Shown piece by piece: positions 20,388 through 30,032 of a stretch of 39,999 nucleotides of DNA (positions are counted from its first letter, which is position 1; each line of letters starts with the position of its first letter). Origin of the DNA: Pseudomonadota bacterium (GTDB lineage Bacteria; Pseudomonadota; Gammaproteobacteria; JAKAQQ01); assembly GCA_021828045.1 (NCBI GenBank), contig JAKATI010000006.1, positions 1 through 39,999 on the forward strand, in the 5' to 3' direction. Both the position numbers and the translations under genes were made by a program. Under the pieces are notes generated by a model. The model was not told where the DNA came from. It saw only the letters and a program-made list of their open reading frames with translations, and made no database searches.

Positions 20388-20960
20388 GAGCGGGCTCCGA
20401 ATGAAAATGGTGAATGGGAATCTTCAATACCGTGATGTTGTGAGGGACTTGCTCTCACTGTAGGACACTGGACCTGAACTCCTTCAGGGACCATTTAAGG
20501 AGAAACTGGCGTACCGTACGCCTTCATTCTACGCGGCCCAACCAATCAAAATTGGGAAGTCAGGGGCAAAAGGAACCTTGCGAACCCGAAGACGTTGTGG
20601 AATACAAGGAAACCGGATCAAACTGGCCGTTTCTGTCCCCTGTCCGGTTTTCACATCCAGTTCTAGGCTTAAAGTATCACAGAGACCGGGTCGGTTGCAA
20701 GCACCCCCTCACTCTCCAAGACCTGGGTTTTGCCTCCCAAGGTTCCCGTTTCAGCGGGTCATAGCATCGTATAATCTTACCCCAACTTACCCCAACAAAT
20801 CGTCGCCAGTACCTGCCATATCATGATTTATCTCCCTTCGATGGCAGGCAACAGGGAAAGCTGGGAGTGGGATATGCCCCAGCTCGGAAACGCCGTACGA
20901 CGGCAACCCATCTGGACCGTCACAGTTAGAGGATCCCCACGGATCCAAAGGTCTCCGTCA
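20388..20960 (+). promoter_or_regulatory. Divergent intergenic region with a -10 element and a tandem 10-bp repeat
   Basis: 573 bases separate trxA from the ABC transporter, and I see no convincing gene. TATAAT at 20770-20775 is a consensus -10 reading toward the transporter, with only a weak -35 (GTTTCA, 20748-20753). It is followed at once by a perfect tandem repeat of CTTACCCCAA (20776-20785 and 20786-20795), which falls where an operator or the transcript start would be. Open frames near 20552-20764 and from 20823 lack a ribosome-binding site and recognisable domains. The first part of the gap should hold the trxA promoter on the other strand, but I could not identify it. Confidence 0.4.
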
Positions 20961-21902
20961 ATGACCGAACCCATTCTCACAAACACATCCGCTGCTCTTG
21001 AAATCACTGGTCTTCAGAAAACCTACAAAAACGGCAGCATGGCCTTGCGAGGCATCGACCTGCGAGTTTGGCCTGGTGAGTTTTTTGCCCTGCTCGGCCC
21101 GAACGGTGCCGGGAAGACGACAACGATCGGGATCCTCACTTCTCTCGTCAACAAAACCGCGGGCAGCATCCGGATTTTCGGCATTGATCACGAAAAGAAA
21201 ACTGCCGACGCCCGCGCACTCATGGGTGTTGTGCCCCAAGAGGTCAATTTCAATCTTTTTGAGAAGGTTGGAGACATCATTCTCAACCAAGCGGGATATT
21301 ACGGGATTGCCCGCACCGAGGCCCAACCGCGCTGTCAGATGCTGGTTGAAGCACTTCACCTCACTCCTTACCAGCATCAGATGGCTCGGACTCTTTCGGG
21401 TGGCTTCAAAAGGCGGCTCATGATTGCCCGTGCCTTGATTCATAATCCCCGTCTGCTCATTCTCGATGAACCGACAGCGGGGGTCGACGTTGAAATGCGC
21501 CATGAGACCTGGCAGTTTCTTCGTGAGCTCAACGCATCCGGCACTACGATCATCCTGACCACACACTACCTCGAAGAGGCAGAACTGCTCTGTAACCGGC
21601 TGGCTATCATCCACCACGGAGAAATTGTGGCCCAAGGAAACAAAAAGTCCCTTCTCGAGATGATGTCGCATCAGACCTATCTCCTCGACCTCACAACGCC
21701 AATCACGATCCTGCCGGATCTGGGACTGCCTCGTGTTCGCCTGGTTGATCCTGAACAAGTTGAAGTAGCCATTGCACAAAACGAAGATCTCAACCAGGTC
21801 TTTCGAGCCTTGGATGCCCACGGAATCCGGGTGCAAAGCCTGCGGAACAAGTCCAACCGCCTTGAAGAATTATTTTTGGCTTTGACAGGGAGAACGCCAT
21901 GA
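20961..21902 (+). CDS. ABC exporter ATP-binding protein (YadG-like)
   Basis: ATPase of an ABC-2 type export system. Walker A is GPNGAGKTTT, the signature LSGGFKRR, Walker B LLILDEPTAGVD, and the H-loop TTHYLEEAE. It is 313 residues from ATG 20961. The frame stays open back to 20823, but those 46 codons have no family similarity and a composition unlike the rest. The LSGGFKRR signature and HETWQFLREL segment resemble YadG of E. coli, which pairs with YadH. Its stop overlaps the permease start (ATGA, 21899-21902). The substrate is unknown. Confidence 0.88.
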   Translation: MTEPILTNTSAALEITGLQKTYKNGSMALRGIDLRVWPGEFFALLGPNGAGKTTTIGILTSLVNKTAGSIRIFGIDHEKKTADARALMGVVPQEVNFNLFEKVGDIILNQAGYYGIARTEAQPRCQMLVEALHLTPYQHQMARTLSGGFKRRLMIARALIHNPRLLILDEPTAGVDVEMRHETWQFLRELNASGTTIILTTHYLEEAELLCNRLAIIHHGEIVAQGNKKSLLEMMSHQTYLLDLTTPITILPDLGLPRVRLVDPEQVEVAIAQNEDLNQVFRALDAHGIRVQSLRNKSNRLEELFLALTGRTP

Positions 21903-22675
21903 ACCGGATGCGCCGAAACTGGATCGGACTGTCCACTTTGGTGAACAAGGAAATTGTGAGGATAGTTCGGATCTGGACCCAAACCCTGATCCCTCCTGTA
22001 ATTACCATGTCACTTTATTTCGTCATTTTCGGGAATGTCATCGGATCCCGGGTCGGCAAGATATCAGGGTTTAGTTACATGGCCTACATTGCACCCGGCC
22101 TGATCATGATGTCCATCATCACGAACTCCTATTCAAACGTGGTTTCCTCTTTTTTCGGGGCCAAGTTTGCTCGTCATGTAGAGGAAATCCTGGTCAGTCC
22201 TCTCCCCCTGAGCCTCCTGCTTCTCGGCTACATGGCGGGGGGTATGGTCCGTGGACTTCTCAATGGGGCACTCGTCACCCTTGTGGCTCTTTTTTTCACA
22301 CATCTTGAGCCTGCTGAACCTTGGGTTGTCATCTCGGTTGCCATCTTGACCTCAGCGATTTTCTCACTCGCGGGTTTCACCAATGCAATTTTTGCCAAGA
22401 AGTTTGATGATATTTCCATCGTTCCCACCTTCGTGCTGACGCCCTTGACCTACCTAGGTGGAGTGTTTTATTCCATCGCTCTGCTTCCTCCTTTCTGGAG
22501 AGACCTCAGCCGAATCAACCCGATTGTTTACATGGTCAGCGCATTCCGGACCGGGATTCTGGGGATCAAGACCATGCCCCTCACAACTGCCTACAGCTTC
22601 ATGATCCTTTTTCTTCTGCTCTTGTTCGGGGCAAACTGGTGGCTTCTGAAACGCGGAACCGGAATCCGTAACTAG
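21899..22675 (+). CDS. ABC-2 type permease (YadH-like)
   Basis: A 258-residue inner-membrane protein with about six hydrophobic segments and the ABC-2 features GFSYMAYIAPGLIMMSI, EEILVSPLPLS, and TPLTYLGGVFYSIALLP near the C-terminus. It is closest by eye to YadH and polysaccharide or drug ABC-2 permeases. It is coupled to the ATPase by ATGA, and the pair would form a homodimeric-permease exporter. No membrane-fusion or outer-membrane partner lies next to it, so it probably moves its substrate across the inner membrane only. Confidence 0.88.
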   Translation: MNRMRRNWIGLSTLVNKEIVRIVRIWTQTLIPPVITMSLYFVIFGNVIGSRVGKISGFSYMAYIAPGLIMMSIITNSYSNVVSSFFGAKFARHVEEILVSPLPLSLLLLGYMAGGMVRGLLNGALVTLVALFFTHLEPAEPWVVISVAILTSAIFSLAGFTNAIFAKKFDDISIVPTFVLTPLTYLGGVFYSIALLPPFWRDLSRINPIVYMVSAFRTGILGIKTMPLTTAYSFMILFLLLLFGANWWLLKRGTGIRN

Positions 22676-22883
22676 GGTTTGGGCCGGCAGGGGTACCCTT
22701 GGCGGTGGGTGCAAGAAGTGGACACGTCGGGCAGAGAAGTGAACCGGGTTGTCATGAGGGATAGCCACGGACCCAGACGCATCCGTACCGCATCGGCCCA
22801 TCATTGCCCCAGTAGGCCGCAGAAATCCTCGACATCCCATGGGGCCGGGAGGAGGTCAACCAGGATTACCCTTTCTGGCATAG

Positions 22884-23974
<1,091 letters not shown>

Positions 23975-23988
23975 GGAAATCGCTCAAC

Positions 23989-24017
23989 TTGCACAAATCC
24001 CTTTATCATCGTAAGCT
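23989..24017 (+). promoter_or_regulatory. Candidate sigma-70 promoter for the lipase lipoprotein
   Basis: TTGCAC (23989-23994) and TAAGCT (24012-24017) are 17 bases apart and lie 41 bases before the lipoprotein ATG. They are moderate matches to TTGACA and TATAAT with ideal spacing, in the only intergenic stretch available between the divergent genes. Confidence 0.45.
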
Positions 24018-24057
24018 AAATCTAGGCAAAAAACCGGTTCGGGAAGGAAGTCGTCCG

Positions 24058-26115
24058 ATGAAACCGAAAACTTCTTGGCAGTGGATTCAAACCGCGCTCC
24101 TCGTGGCAAGCCTGTCCGCGCTGACGGGCTGTGGTGTCGGGACCCCAAGCACCACTTCGGCCCCAAACCCCAACGCTGGCTTTACCGCGCGGTTTTACCC
24201 AGCGGGCGGCATTGGACCGTTCCCAACCGACCTCGATTTTCTCAACTCCACCACCGGAACCTTGAATATTCCGGTGACCGATCCCGGAAATTTCGAGGAT
24301 CCCTACGTTGACATGAATACCATGGCTGGGTTTTCGACCACGGCCCCCATCAATGCCTATTTCAGCCAGCCCGTCAATGCGGCTAGCCTGCCGGGCCATG
24401 TCTACCTGTTTCAGGTCCAAACCGACCCTCAAGAAGGTTATGCGGTCACCGGTTTCGTGAAACCCCTGACTTTGGGAACCGACTACACCGCCACGGTCTC
24501 TCCCCAAGATCCGGATGTGATTGACATCACGCCGATCTTGCCGCTCGCCCCATCCAGTTCATACCTTCTGGTGCTCACAAAGGGTATCCAAGACACGGAC
24601 GGTGCTCCGGTAAGCGCTGATACCGACTATGCAGCCATTGAGCAGCACATTACCCAAAACACCCCACTGACAAACCCAACCTTGGAAGCCATTTCCCCCA
24701 TCATTGGTTCTCAGATTGACGTGGCCTCTGCAGTCGCCGGCATCCCTCCATCCAGCATCGTCCTGACATGGACGGTATCCACCCAGTCGATCACCCCGGT
24801 GCTGGACTACATCGAACAGCATGCCCAGCCGACTCAGGTCACCGATCTCAAGTTGATGGGAACAACCGCCGACTTCATTCCCGGAAGTCCGGGTTATGCC
24901 AATGTTTACCAAGGCCTCCTCACCATTCCCTATTACTTGGGTGCCCCCACGGCGGCAGATCCAGCCGCACCCTTGACCGACTTCTGGCATGGAGTGGGTG
25001 GTTCCTATCTCACCCGTTACAACCCCGCCCCGGTTCCGACCACAACTCTGGAGATTCCGATTCTGGTGACGGTTCCAAACTCGAACTCGCCGAACTACAG
25101 CTATCCCTCAACCGGTTTTCCTGTCGCTATTTTCCAACACGGAATCGGGCAAAACCGGACCAATGATCTTGCGGTGGCCGATGCCTTTGCGGATGCCGAT
25201 TTCGCAACCGTCGCCATTGACCTCCCACTCCATGGAATTACCGACCCGCAAAATCCCTTCTATATGGGTTCCTATGAAAGAACCTTCAATCTGCCGGTCG
25301 GGCTGGGGACTCCGGAGGTTCAACCAGGAACGATTGCTCCTTCAGGGACCTACTTCATCAATCTGAGCCAACTTCTCGTCAGTCGTGACAACTTGCGGGA
25401 GGCTGTAGCCGACCTCATCACGCTGACAAAAACACTACCCGATATCCTGATCCCTAGCACAGGGCAGAAACTTGATTCCTCCGAACTCTTTTTTGTTGGC
25501 CATTCGCTGGGGGCGATTGTCGGAACGGTCTATCTGGGTGTCGATCCCCAACCCTATGCAGCCACCCTAGGGATGCCCGGTGCGGAAGTCCCCTATCTCC
25601 TGAACAATTCGGCAACCTTCGGTCCAATCATCCAAAGTGGACTCGCACAGGCGGGTATTCAGCCCAATACCCAGCTCTACGATGATTTCTTGCGGAATGC
25701 CCAGACCGTCGTCGACTCCGGCGATCCAGCGAACTGGGGTGCGCAGGCCGCACGCCTGCATCCCATTGACATGATCGAAGTCATCGGGGATTCCCAGACC
25801 GGGTCCCTCCCCGACCAAGTGGTACCGAACTCGGCGACCAATCTCCTGGCCAAGATCATGGGGCTGACACAGTATGGCACTCCGAATGATGGTTCGCTCT
25901 CGGTCAATATCGTAGCGACGGGAGTGCGGGGAATCGTCAAGTTCCTGACTGGAGCGCATGGATCCTTGATCGATCCTTCACCCAGTCTGGCTGCTTTCGA
26001 AGAGATGCAAAGCGAGATGGTCGTCTTTGCCGCAGGGTATCCCTCCTTGCACCTGCCCGGAGGTGGCGAAACCTTGCTCGTCCAAAACACGGCGATCGTA
26101 CAGAACCCGCAGTAA
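24058..26115 (+). CDS. Surface/outer-membrane lipase lipoprotein (VolA-like, bacterial virulence-factor lipase family)
   Basis: A 685-residue lipoprotein with a lipobox (SALTGC, Cys25) after a hydrophobic signal. The N-terminal half matches the 'bacterial virulence factor lipase N-terminal' type: GTLNIPVTDPGNFEDP, GFSTTAPINAYFSQPVN, YLFQV. The C-terminal half is an alpha/beta hydrolase with nucleophile Ser483 in VGHSLGA, HGIGQNRTND as oxyanion region, and a likely Asp in DQVVPN and His in GAHGSL. Vibrio VolA is a surface lysophospholipase of this class that releases fatty acids from exogenous lipids. The start at ATG 24058 has GGAAGGAAG upstream; an upstream in-frame ATG (23989) would put 23 residues before the signal. 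It stands alone. Confidence 0.82.
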   Translation: MKPKTSWQWIQTALLVASLSALTGCGVGTPSTTSAPNPNAGFTARFYPAGGIGPFPTDLDFLNSTTGTLNIPVTDPGNFEDPYVDMNTMAGFSTTAPINAYFSQPVNAASLPGHVYLFQVQTDPQEGYAVTGFVKPLTLGTDYTATVSPQDPDVIDITPILPLAPSSSYLLVLTKGIQDTDGAPVSADTDYAAIEQHITQNTPLTNPTLEAISPIIGSQIDVASAVAGIPPSSIVLTWTVSTQSITPVLDYIEQHAQPTQVTDLKLMGTTADFIPGSPGYANVYQGLLTIPYYLGAPTAADPAAPLTDFWHGVGGSYLTRYNPAPVPTTTLEIPILVTVPNSNSPNYSYPSTGFPVAIFQHGIGQNRTNDLAVADAFADADFATVAIDLPLHGITDPQNPFYMGSYERTFNLPVGLGTPEVQPGTIAPSGTYFINLSQLLVSRDNLREAVADLITLTKTLPDILIPSTGQKLDSSELFFVGHSLGAIVGTVYLGVDPQPYAATLGMPGAEVPYLLNNSATFGPIIQSGLAQAGIQPNTQLYDDFLRNAQTVVDSGDPANWGAQAARLHPIDMIEVIGDSQTGSLPDQVVPNSATNLLAKIMGLTQYGTPNDGSLSVNIVATGVRGIVKFLTGAHGSLIDPSPSLAAFEEMQSEMVVFAAGYPSLHLPGGGETLLVQNTAIVQNPQ

Positions 26116-26142
26116 GCTTCCGCCCAGGATGGGCAGCTCTCT

Positions 26143-26163
26143 CCCGGATCTGGTGTATCCGGG
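26143..26163 (+). terminator. Inverted repeat between the lipase gene and ftsE
   Basis: CCCGGAT (26143-26149) and ATCCGGG (26157-26163) form a perfect 7-bp stem with a 7-base loop, 28 bases past the lipase stop. There is no T-run, so termination is only suggested. Confidence 0.35.
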
Positions 26164-26256
26164 GGACTGCTGTTCGTGATAGGACGCGGCCACTACGCAG
26201 GGTGCTTTCCAACGGAGACGGTGCTCCACTGTTCCTTACCCGGTGAATGCAACCCC

Positions 26257-26955
26257 ATGAGTGTGGAAGGCGGCACCGTTCATTCAATCGAGTTCAGGCG
26301 CGTCACGATGCGCTATCGACCGGATCTGGAGGCCGTCTCCGATCTCTCACTCGAGATCCGGGAACGCGAAATGGTCTTCGTGACTGGTCCTTCCGGAGCC
26401 GGCAAAAGCACGCTTTTGCGTCTCTTGGCTGCCTTGGAACGGCCGACCCGGGGTCAACTTTGGGTCTGGGGCAGGAACGTCGGTACCCTCGCACCAAGGC
26501 GCATCCCCGCCTACCGGCGGGGCATCGGACTCGTATTCCAAGACCATCGTTTGCTGCTTGACCGAACGGTTTTTGACAACGTGGCACTCCCGCTCGTGAT
26601 TACCGGAGTCCCCCGTCGTGAGGTCACCCAGCGCGTCCGGGGCGCCCTCCAGACCGTCGGACTTCTGTCTCGAGAGAAGGAACGGCCGGCGATCCTCTCC
26701 GGTGGTGAGCAACAAAGGGTAGGGATTGCCCGTGCCATCGTGGCACGACCCCCCTTGCTGATCGCTGATGAACCAACAGGGAATTTGGATCCGCTGCTCG
26801 CGATCGAAATCATGCGATTGTTCCAGCGCCTGAATGAAACCGGCACAACCGTCATCATTGCCTCCCACGCCCTGGGCCTGATTGAAAAAATGTCCCATCG
26901 GATTCTGACTCTCCACCAAGGCACTCTGGTCGGAGACACTGGCTCCTCTCCGTGA
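26257..26955 (+). CDS. ftsE: Cell-division ATP-binding protein FtsE
   Basis: ATPase of the FtsEX complex that controls septal peptidoglycan hydrolases at the divisome. Walker A is GPSGAGKST, Q-loop VFQDHRLL, signature LSGGEQQR, Walker B LLIADEPTGNLD, and H-loop ASHALGLIE. It is 232 residues from ATG 26257 (GGTGA upstream); the frame extends to 26176 without similarity. It is coupled to ftsX by GTGA. ftsY, often upstream, is absent; rsmD, which commonly sits near ftsYEX, lies 2.3 kb away on the other strand. Confidence 0.92.
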   Translation: MSVEGGTVHSIEFRRVTMRYRPDLEAVSDLSLEIREREMVFVTGPSGAGKSTLLRLLAALERPTRGQLWVWGRNVGTLAPRRIPAYRRGIGLVFQDHRLLLDRTVFDNVALPLVITGVPRREVTQRVRGALQTVGLLSREKERPAILSGGEQQRVGIARAIVARPPLLIADEPTGNLDPLLAIEIMRLFQRLNETGTTVIIASHALGLIEKMSHRILTLHQGTLVGDTGSSP

Positions 26956-27872
26956 AAGTTCATTTGAAAGCGGCCCTAGTCCACCATGCAAGGGCGTTCA
27001 TCTCCAGCTTGGGACTCCTCTGGCGACGGAGACTCGGGGCAATAGCCACCCTCACCGTCATCGCCATCGCCTTGGAACTCCCTGCTGGACTTGAGATGAT
27101 GGGGCACAACATTGCCCACCTAGAGGGTCAGTTGGGATTGACCCCTCATTTCACGGTTTTTCTGAAACCCTCGATAACCGGGATCGAAGCCCGCCATCTG
27201 GCCAGACAATGGAGTCGGCTGTATTCCATCCAAATCTGGAGGATCCTCAACCGAAAATCCGCTCTTTCCGAGTTTAGACGATGGTCTGGAATCAAGGGGT
27301 CTCTATCGTTTCTCGGACGACATCCTCTCCCGGCAATCCTGGTATTCACGCGATCGAATCCCACATCCTCGAGTCTTCACCAAGTGAGCCTCGCTCTCGC
27401 CCGGCAACCGGAAGTCTCGGTAGTCCGGACGGATCAATCGTGGCTTGCCCGTTTGCACGGTATCCTTCGATTTCTGGACCGTCTTGATCAGGTTCTCTAC
27501 GTGCTTTTTGCGCTGACCACCATTCTCATTATCGGAAATACGATTCGCCTAGACATCGGAAATGCCCAGAATGAGATTGAAACCCTGAGATTGCTGGGAG
27601 CCCCCCCATCCTTTATACGTCGACCCTTCCTCTACCGGGGTAGCTGGTATGGCCTGCTCGGTGGGCTTTATGCCTACCTCATCCTGCTCATCGAGTTCAT
27701 TGTCTTGGTCGGTCCCCTCACCCGGCTCGGCCGGTATTACAACCGCTCATTCTTCCCAGCCTGGCCCTCGCCCCATCTGGGTTTTGTCCTCCTGTCCGTA
27801 GGCGCCCTTCTCGGATGGATCGGGGCCATTGTGGCCGTGCAGATCGAGTTGGGAAAAAAGCCCTCTCATTGA
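26952..27872 (+). CDS. ftsX: Cell-division permease-like protein FtsX
   Basis: Inner-membrane partner of FtsE. The 306-residue protein has one N-terminal membrane segment (about residues 20-45), a periplasmic region, and three C-terminal segments (from VLYVLFALTTILIIGNTIRL), with the family's EIETLRLLGAPPSFIRRPFLYRG between them. The GTG 26952 start overlaps the ftsE stop. Its 3' end overlaps the convergent kdkA by 7 bases. Confidence 0.92.
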   Translation: MKVHLKAALVHHARAFISSLGLLWRRRLGAIATLTVIAIALELPAGLEMMGHNIAHLEGQLGLTPHFTVFLKPSITGIEARHLARQWSRLYSIQIWRILNRKSALSEFRRWSGIKGSLSFLGRHPLPAILVFTRSNPTSSSLHQVSLALARQPEVSVVRTDQSWLARLHGILRFLDRLDQVLYVLFALTTILIIGNTIRLDIGNAQNEIETLRLLGAPPSFIRRPFLYRGSWYGLLGGLYAYLILLIEFIVLVGPLTRLGRYYNRSFFPAWPSPHLGFVLLSVGALLGWIGAIVAVQIELGKKPSH

Positions 27873-28618
27873 ACCGGGGCCTCCGGAGGCAGAGCCGGTT
27901 CCCGATGATACCCTACCTGAATCAGGGCATCCCAGGCTTGAGCTTGCTGGGTTCCTCCCGGCTGTTTTCCCAGGGAGCGCCTGAGCCGCCGCAACGATCG
28001 ACCGAAAAAACGAGGGGTACCACGTGAGTGTTTGCGTGCCCGGTCGAAATCGAGCAGGTAGACTTCCCCACCAGGGGCCAGCCAGATGTTGCCGACATTA
28101 AGGTCAGCGTGTTGAATCCCCCAGTCGTGAAACCGGCGGATGGTCTCACCGATACGGGTCCAGTCGATGGTTTGACCTGATCGAATGGCTTCTACGAGAC
28201 TGATTCCTTCAAGGCGGGCGGTCACGAGGTCGGCGCGGTAACCCAAAAGACCCGTACGGTAGACGACGGCAAGAATCGGAGGGGGGACCGGCAGGCCCTG
28301 CCGGTTCATCTCCGCGAGAAGGGACAGCTCACGCCATGGCCGGGACCGCGCCAAACCCAGCCAGAAGTACCGGTCGCGGATCCATCGGGCCGGCCAGCCC
28401 CCCCGGTAGTAATGGCGATACGCGTACTCCTGTCCCTCATGCCGGAAGTAAGTTGCCACTCCCCGTTGTTGGGCTGAGAGCCAGGGCTTGCTGACCGGGT
28501 GGTTTCTCCATAGACTCAGGAGACTTTGAGGCGTATCCCGTCCGTAAAGTACATACCGGAAACCGGTCTGACGACAACCCCAGCGAGCCCATTCCATGTC
28601 TGTGAATCGAACCCCCAT
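27866..28618 (-). CDS. kdkA: 3-deoxy-D-manno-octulosonic acid (Kdo) kinase
   Basis: Phosphorylates the Kdo of the LPS inner core in bacteria that carry a single phosphorylated Kdo. Motifs are RHYYRGGWPARW, DRYFWLGLARSRPWRELSLL, QGLPVPPPI, the kinase catalytic loop HADLNVGNIWL and the metal motif LLDFDRAR. I chose ATG 28618 (GAGG 8 bases upstream), which gives 250 residues, close to the Haemophilus enzyme; ATG 28597 is the other choice, and further upstream the open frame is a shadow. It is divergent from a heptosyltransferase and the 5' ends overlap by up to 23 bases, so each gene's leader lies within the other. Confidence 0.9.
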   Translation of the reverse strand: MGVRFTDMEWARWGCRQTGFRYVLYGRDTPQSLLSLWRNHPVSKPWLSAQQRGVATYFRHEGQEYAYRHYYRGGWPARWIRDRYFWLGLARSRPWRELSLLAEMNRQGLPVPPPILAVVYRTGLLGYRADLVTARLEGISLVEAIRSGQTIDWTRIGETIRRFHDWGIQHADLNVGNIWLAPGGEVYLLDFDRARKHSRGTPRFFGRSLRRLRRSLGKQPGGTQQAQAWDALIQVGYHREPALPPEAPVQ

Positions 28619-29732
28619 GCCCGAACCTCGGTCCGTCGCCATTTTACGCTTGTCTGCCATCGGTGACGTCTGCCATATGGTCCCCGTCATCCGAACACTC
28701 CAGCACGCCCGACCCGAATGCCGGATTACCTGGATCATCGGACAACGAGAGGCTGCCCTCGTTGACGACCTGCCCGGCATCGAGTTCATCCACTTCGACA
28801 AGCAGGGCGGGCTCAGAAGTTACCGCACACTGGTCCGTGGTCTCAGGGACCGACGTTTTGACATCCTTCTCCATATGCAGAACTCTTGGCGAGCAAATAG
28901 CCTGAGCTTGGCGCTACGAGCGGAGACCCGAATTGGCTTTTCCAGGAGAGATACACGCGACGCCCAGTGGGTTTTCACCAACCGAAAGATCCCGCCCCTA
29001 GGTCGTGTCCATGTCATGGAATCTTTCTTTTCCTTTCTAAAGGAAATTGGAATCGATGAAACCTTTCTCGAATGGAACCTGCCCATCCCACCCGACGCGC
29101 TGGCGAAGGCCCGCCAGTGGATTCCCGACGGAGTTCCGACCCTGGTGGTCAGTCCATGTGCCACACCCCGCTTCCGAAATTTCCGTGACTGGTCAGCTTC
29201 CCATTACGCAGCCGTGTGTCGTTATGCATCTGATCGCCACGGTTTGCGGATTGTCATCACGGGGGGCGCGACTCCACGGGAGTCACGCTACAGCCAAATG
29301 ATCCGGGCGCACACACCTCAAGCCATTGATCTAACCGGAAAGACCAATCTCAAGGACCTTCTGGCTTTGCTATCCCGTGCTTGGGCCCTGCTCTGTCCTG
29401 ACTCGGGACCGGCCCACCTCGGGACCGCTGTCGGCGTTCCCGTGATCGGCCTGTTTGCCTCAACCAATCCAGAACGGGCCCGGCCTTACTGGAGCGGATC
29501 CTGGTGCGTCAACCGCTATCCAGATGCCATCGAACATTTCCTCCGAAAGCACGTGGAAGAGGTTCCATGGGGGACCCGAGTCCGGCACCCTGGAGCCATG
29601 GAGCTGGTAACGGTCCAGGATGTGATCGAGAAGATTGACCAGCTCATGGTGGCACCCGTGCAGCCTGGCATAACGCGAATGAGTGGAGGCCGGGAGCCCC
29701 AGCACTCATCGATCCCGAAGAACCCGTGCTAA
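28596..29732 (+). CDS. Glycosyltransferase family 9 (ADP-heptose:LPS heptosyltransferase)
   Basis: Adds heptose to the LPS inner core. The N-terminal Rossmann half starts AILRLSAIGDVCHMVPVIRTLQ. The nucleotide-sugar half has VSPCATPRFRNFRDW, VITGGATPRESRY, LTGKTNLKDLLALLSRA and CPDSGPAHLGTAVGVPVIGLFA, all family-9 signatures. It is 378 residues from ATG 28596; ATG 28617 is also possible. The position beside kdkA and upstream of hldD and waaF suggests heptosyltransferase I (WaaC role) or a third heptosyltransferase, which I cannot decide. Confidence 0.87.
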   Translation: MSVNRTPMPEPRSVAILRLSAIGDVCHMVPVIRTLQHARPECRITWIIGQREAALVDDLPGIEFIHFDKQGGLRSYRTLVRGLRDRRFDILLHMQNSWRANSLSLALRAETRIGFSRRDTRDAQWVFTNRKIPPLGRVHVMESFFSFLKEIGIDETFLEWNLPIPPDALAKARQWIPDGVPTLVVSPCATPRFRNFRDWSASHYAAVCRYASDRHGLRIVITGGATPRESRYSQMIRAHTPQAIDLTGKTNLKDLLALLSRAWALLCPDSGPAHLGTAVGVPVIGLFASTNPERARPYWSGSWCVNRYPDAIEHFLRKHVEEVPWGTRVRHPGAMELVTVQDVIEKIDQLMVAPVQPGITRMSGGREPQHSSIPKNPC

Positions 29733-29816
29733 AATGCCGCAATTGTCCCAGTGCAGGGACCACCAACCTTGGCACGATGGGACGCCGACCGGGCAGCCGG
29801 GAACAGAGCACTGCAG

Positions 29817-30032
29817 ATGAACACGGATAAAATTCAATCCAATGCTGAGCGTGTCTATCATGTACGGTTGGCCGATCTTCCGGTCAGCTGCCCGCGCGAA
29901 AACATGCCGCTCTGGTGCTCTCACCCACGTGTTTTTCTTCCGCTCGCTACACAGCGGGAGGTGGTCTGCCCCTACTGCAGCGCCCGCTACATCGTTGATG
30001 ATTTCGAGTCTTCACCGAAGCCAGCCGCATGA
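29817..30032 (+). CDS. Small CHCC zinc-finger protein
   Basis: A 71-residue protein of the zf-CHCC type, related to the mitochondrial complex I subunit NDUFS6. The metal ligands are visible in order: VSCPREN, CSHPRVFLPL (His), and CPYCSARY. The function in bacteria is not established. ATG 29817 is preferred because homologues begin close before the finger; ATG 29751 adds 22 residues. Its stop overlaps the hldD start (ATGA, 30029-30032). Genes of this type often lie next to waaF. Confidence 0.82.
   Translation: MNTDKIQSNAERVYHVRLADLPVSCPRENMPLWCSHPRVFLPLATQREVVCPYCSARYIVDDFESSPKPAA

Noticed and set aside
20552-20764. Short open frame in the trxA-exporter gap
   Set aside because: No ribosome-binding site, no similarity, and the composition is unlike neighbouring genes.
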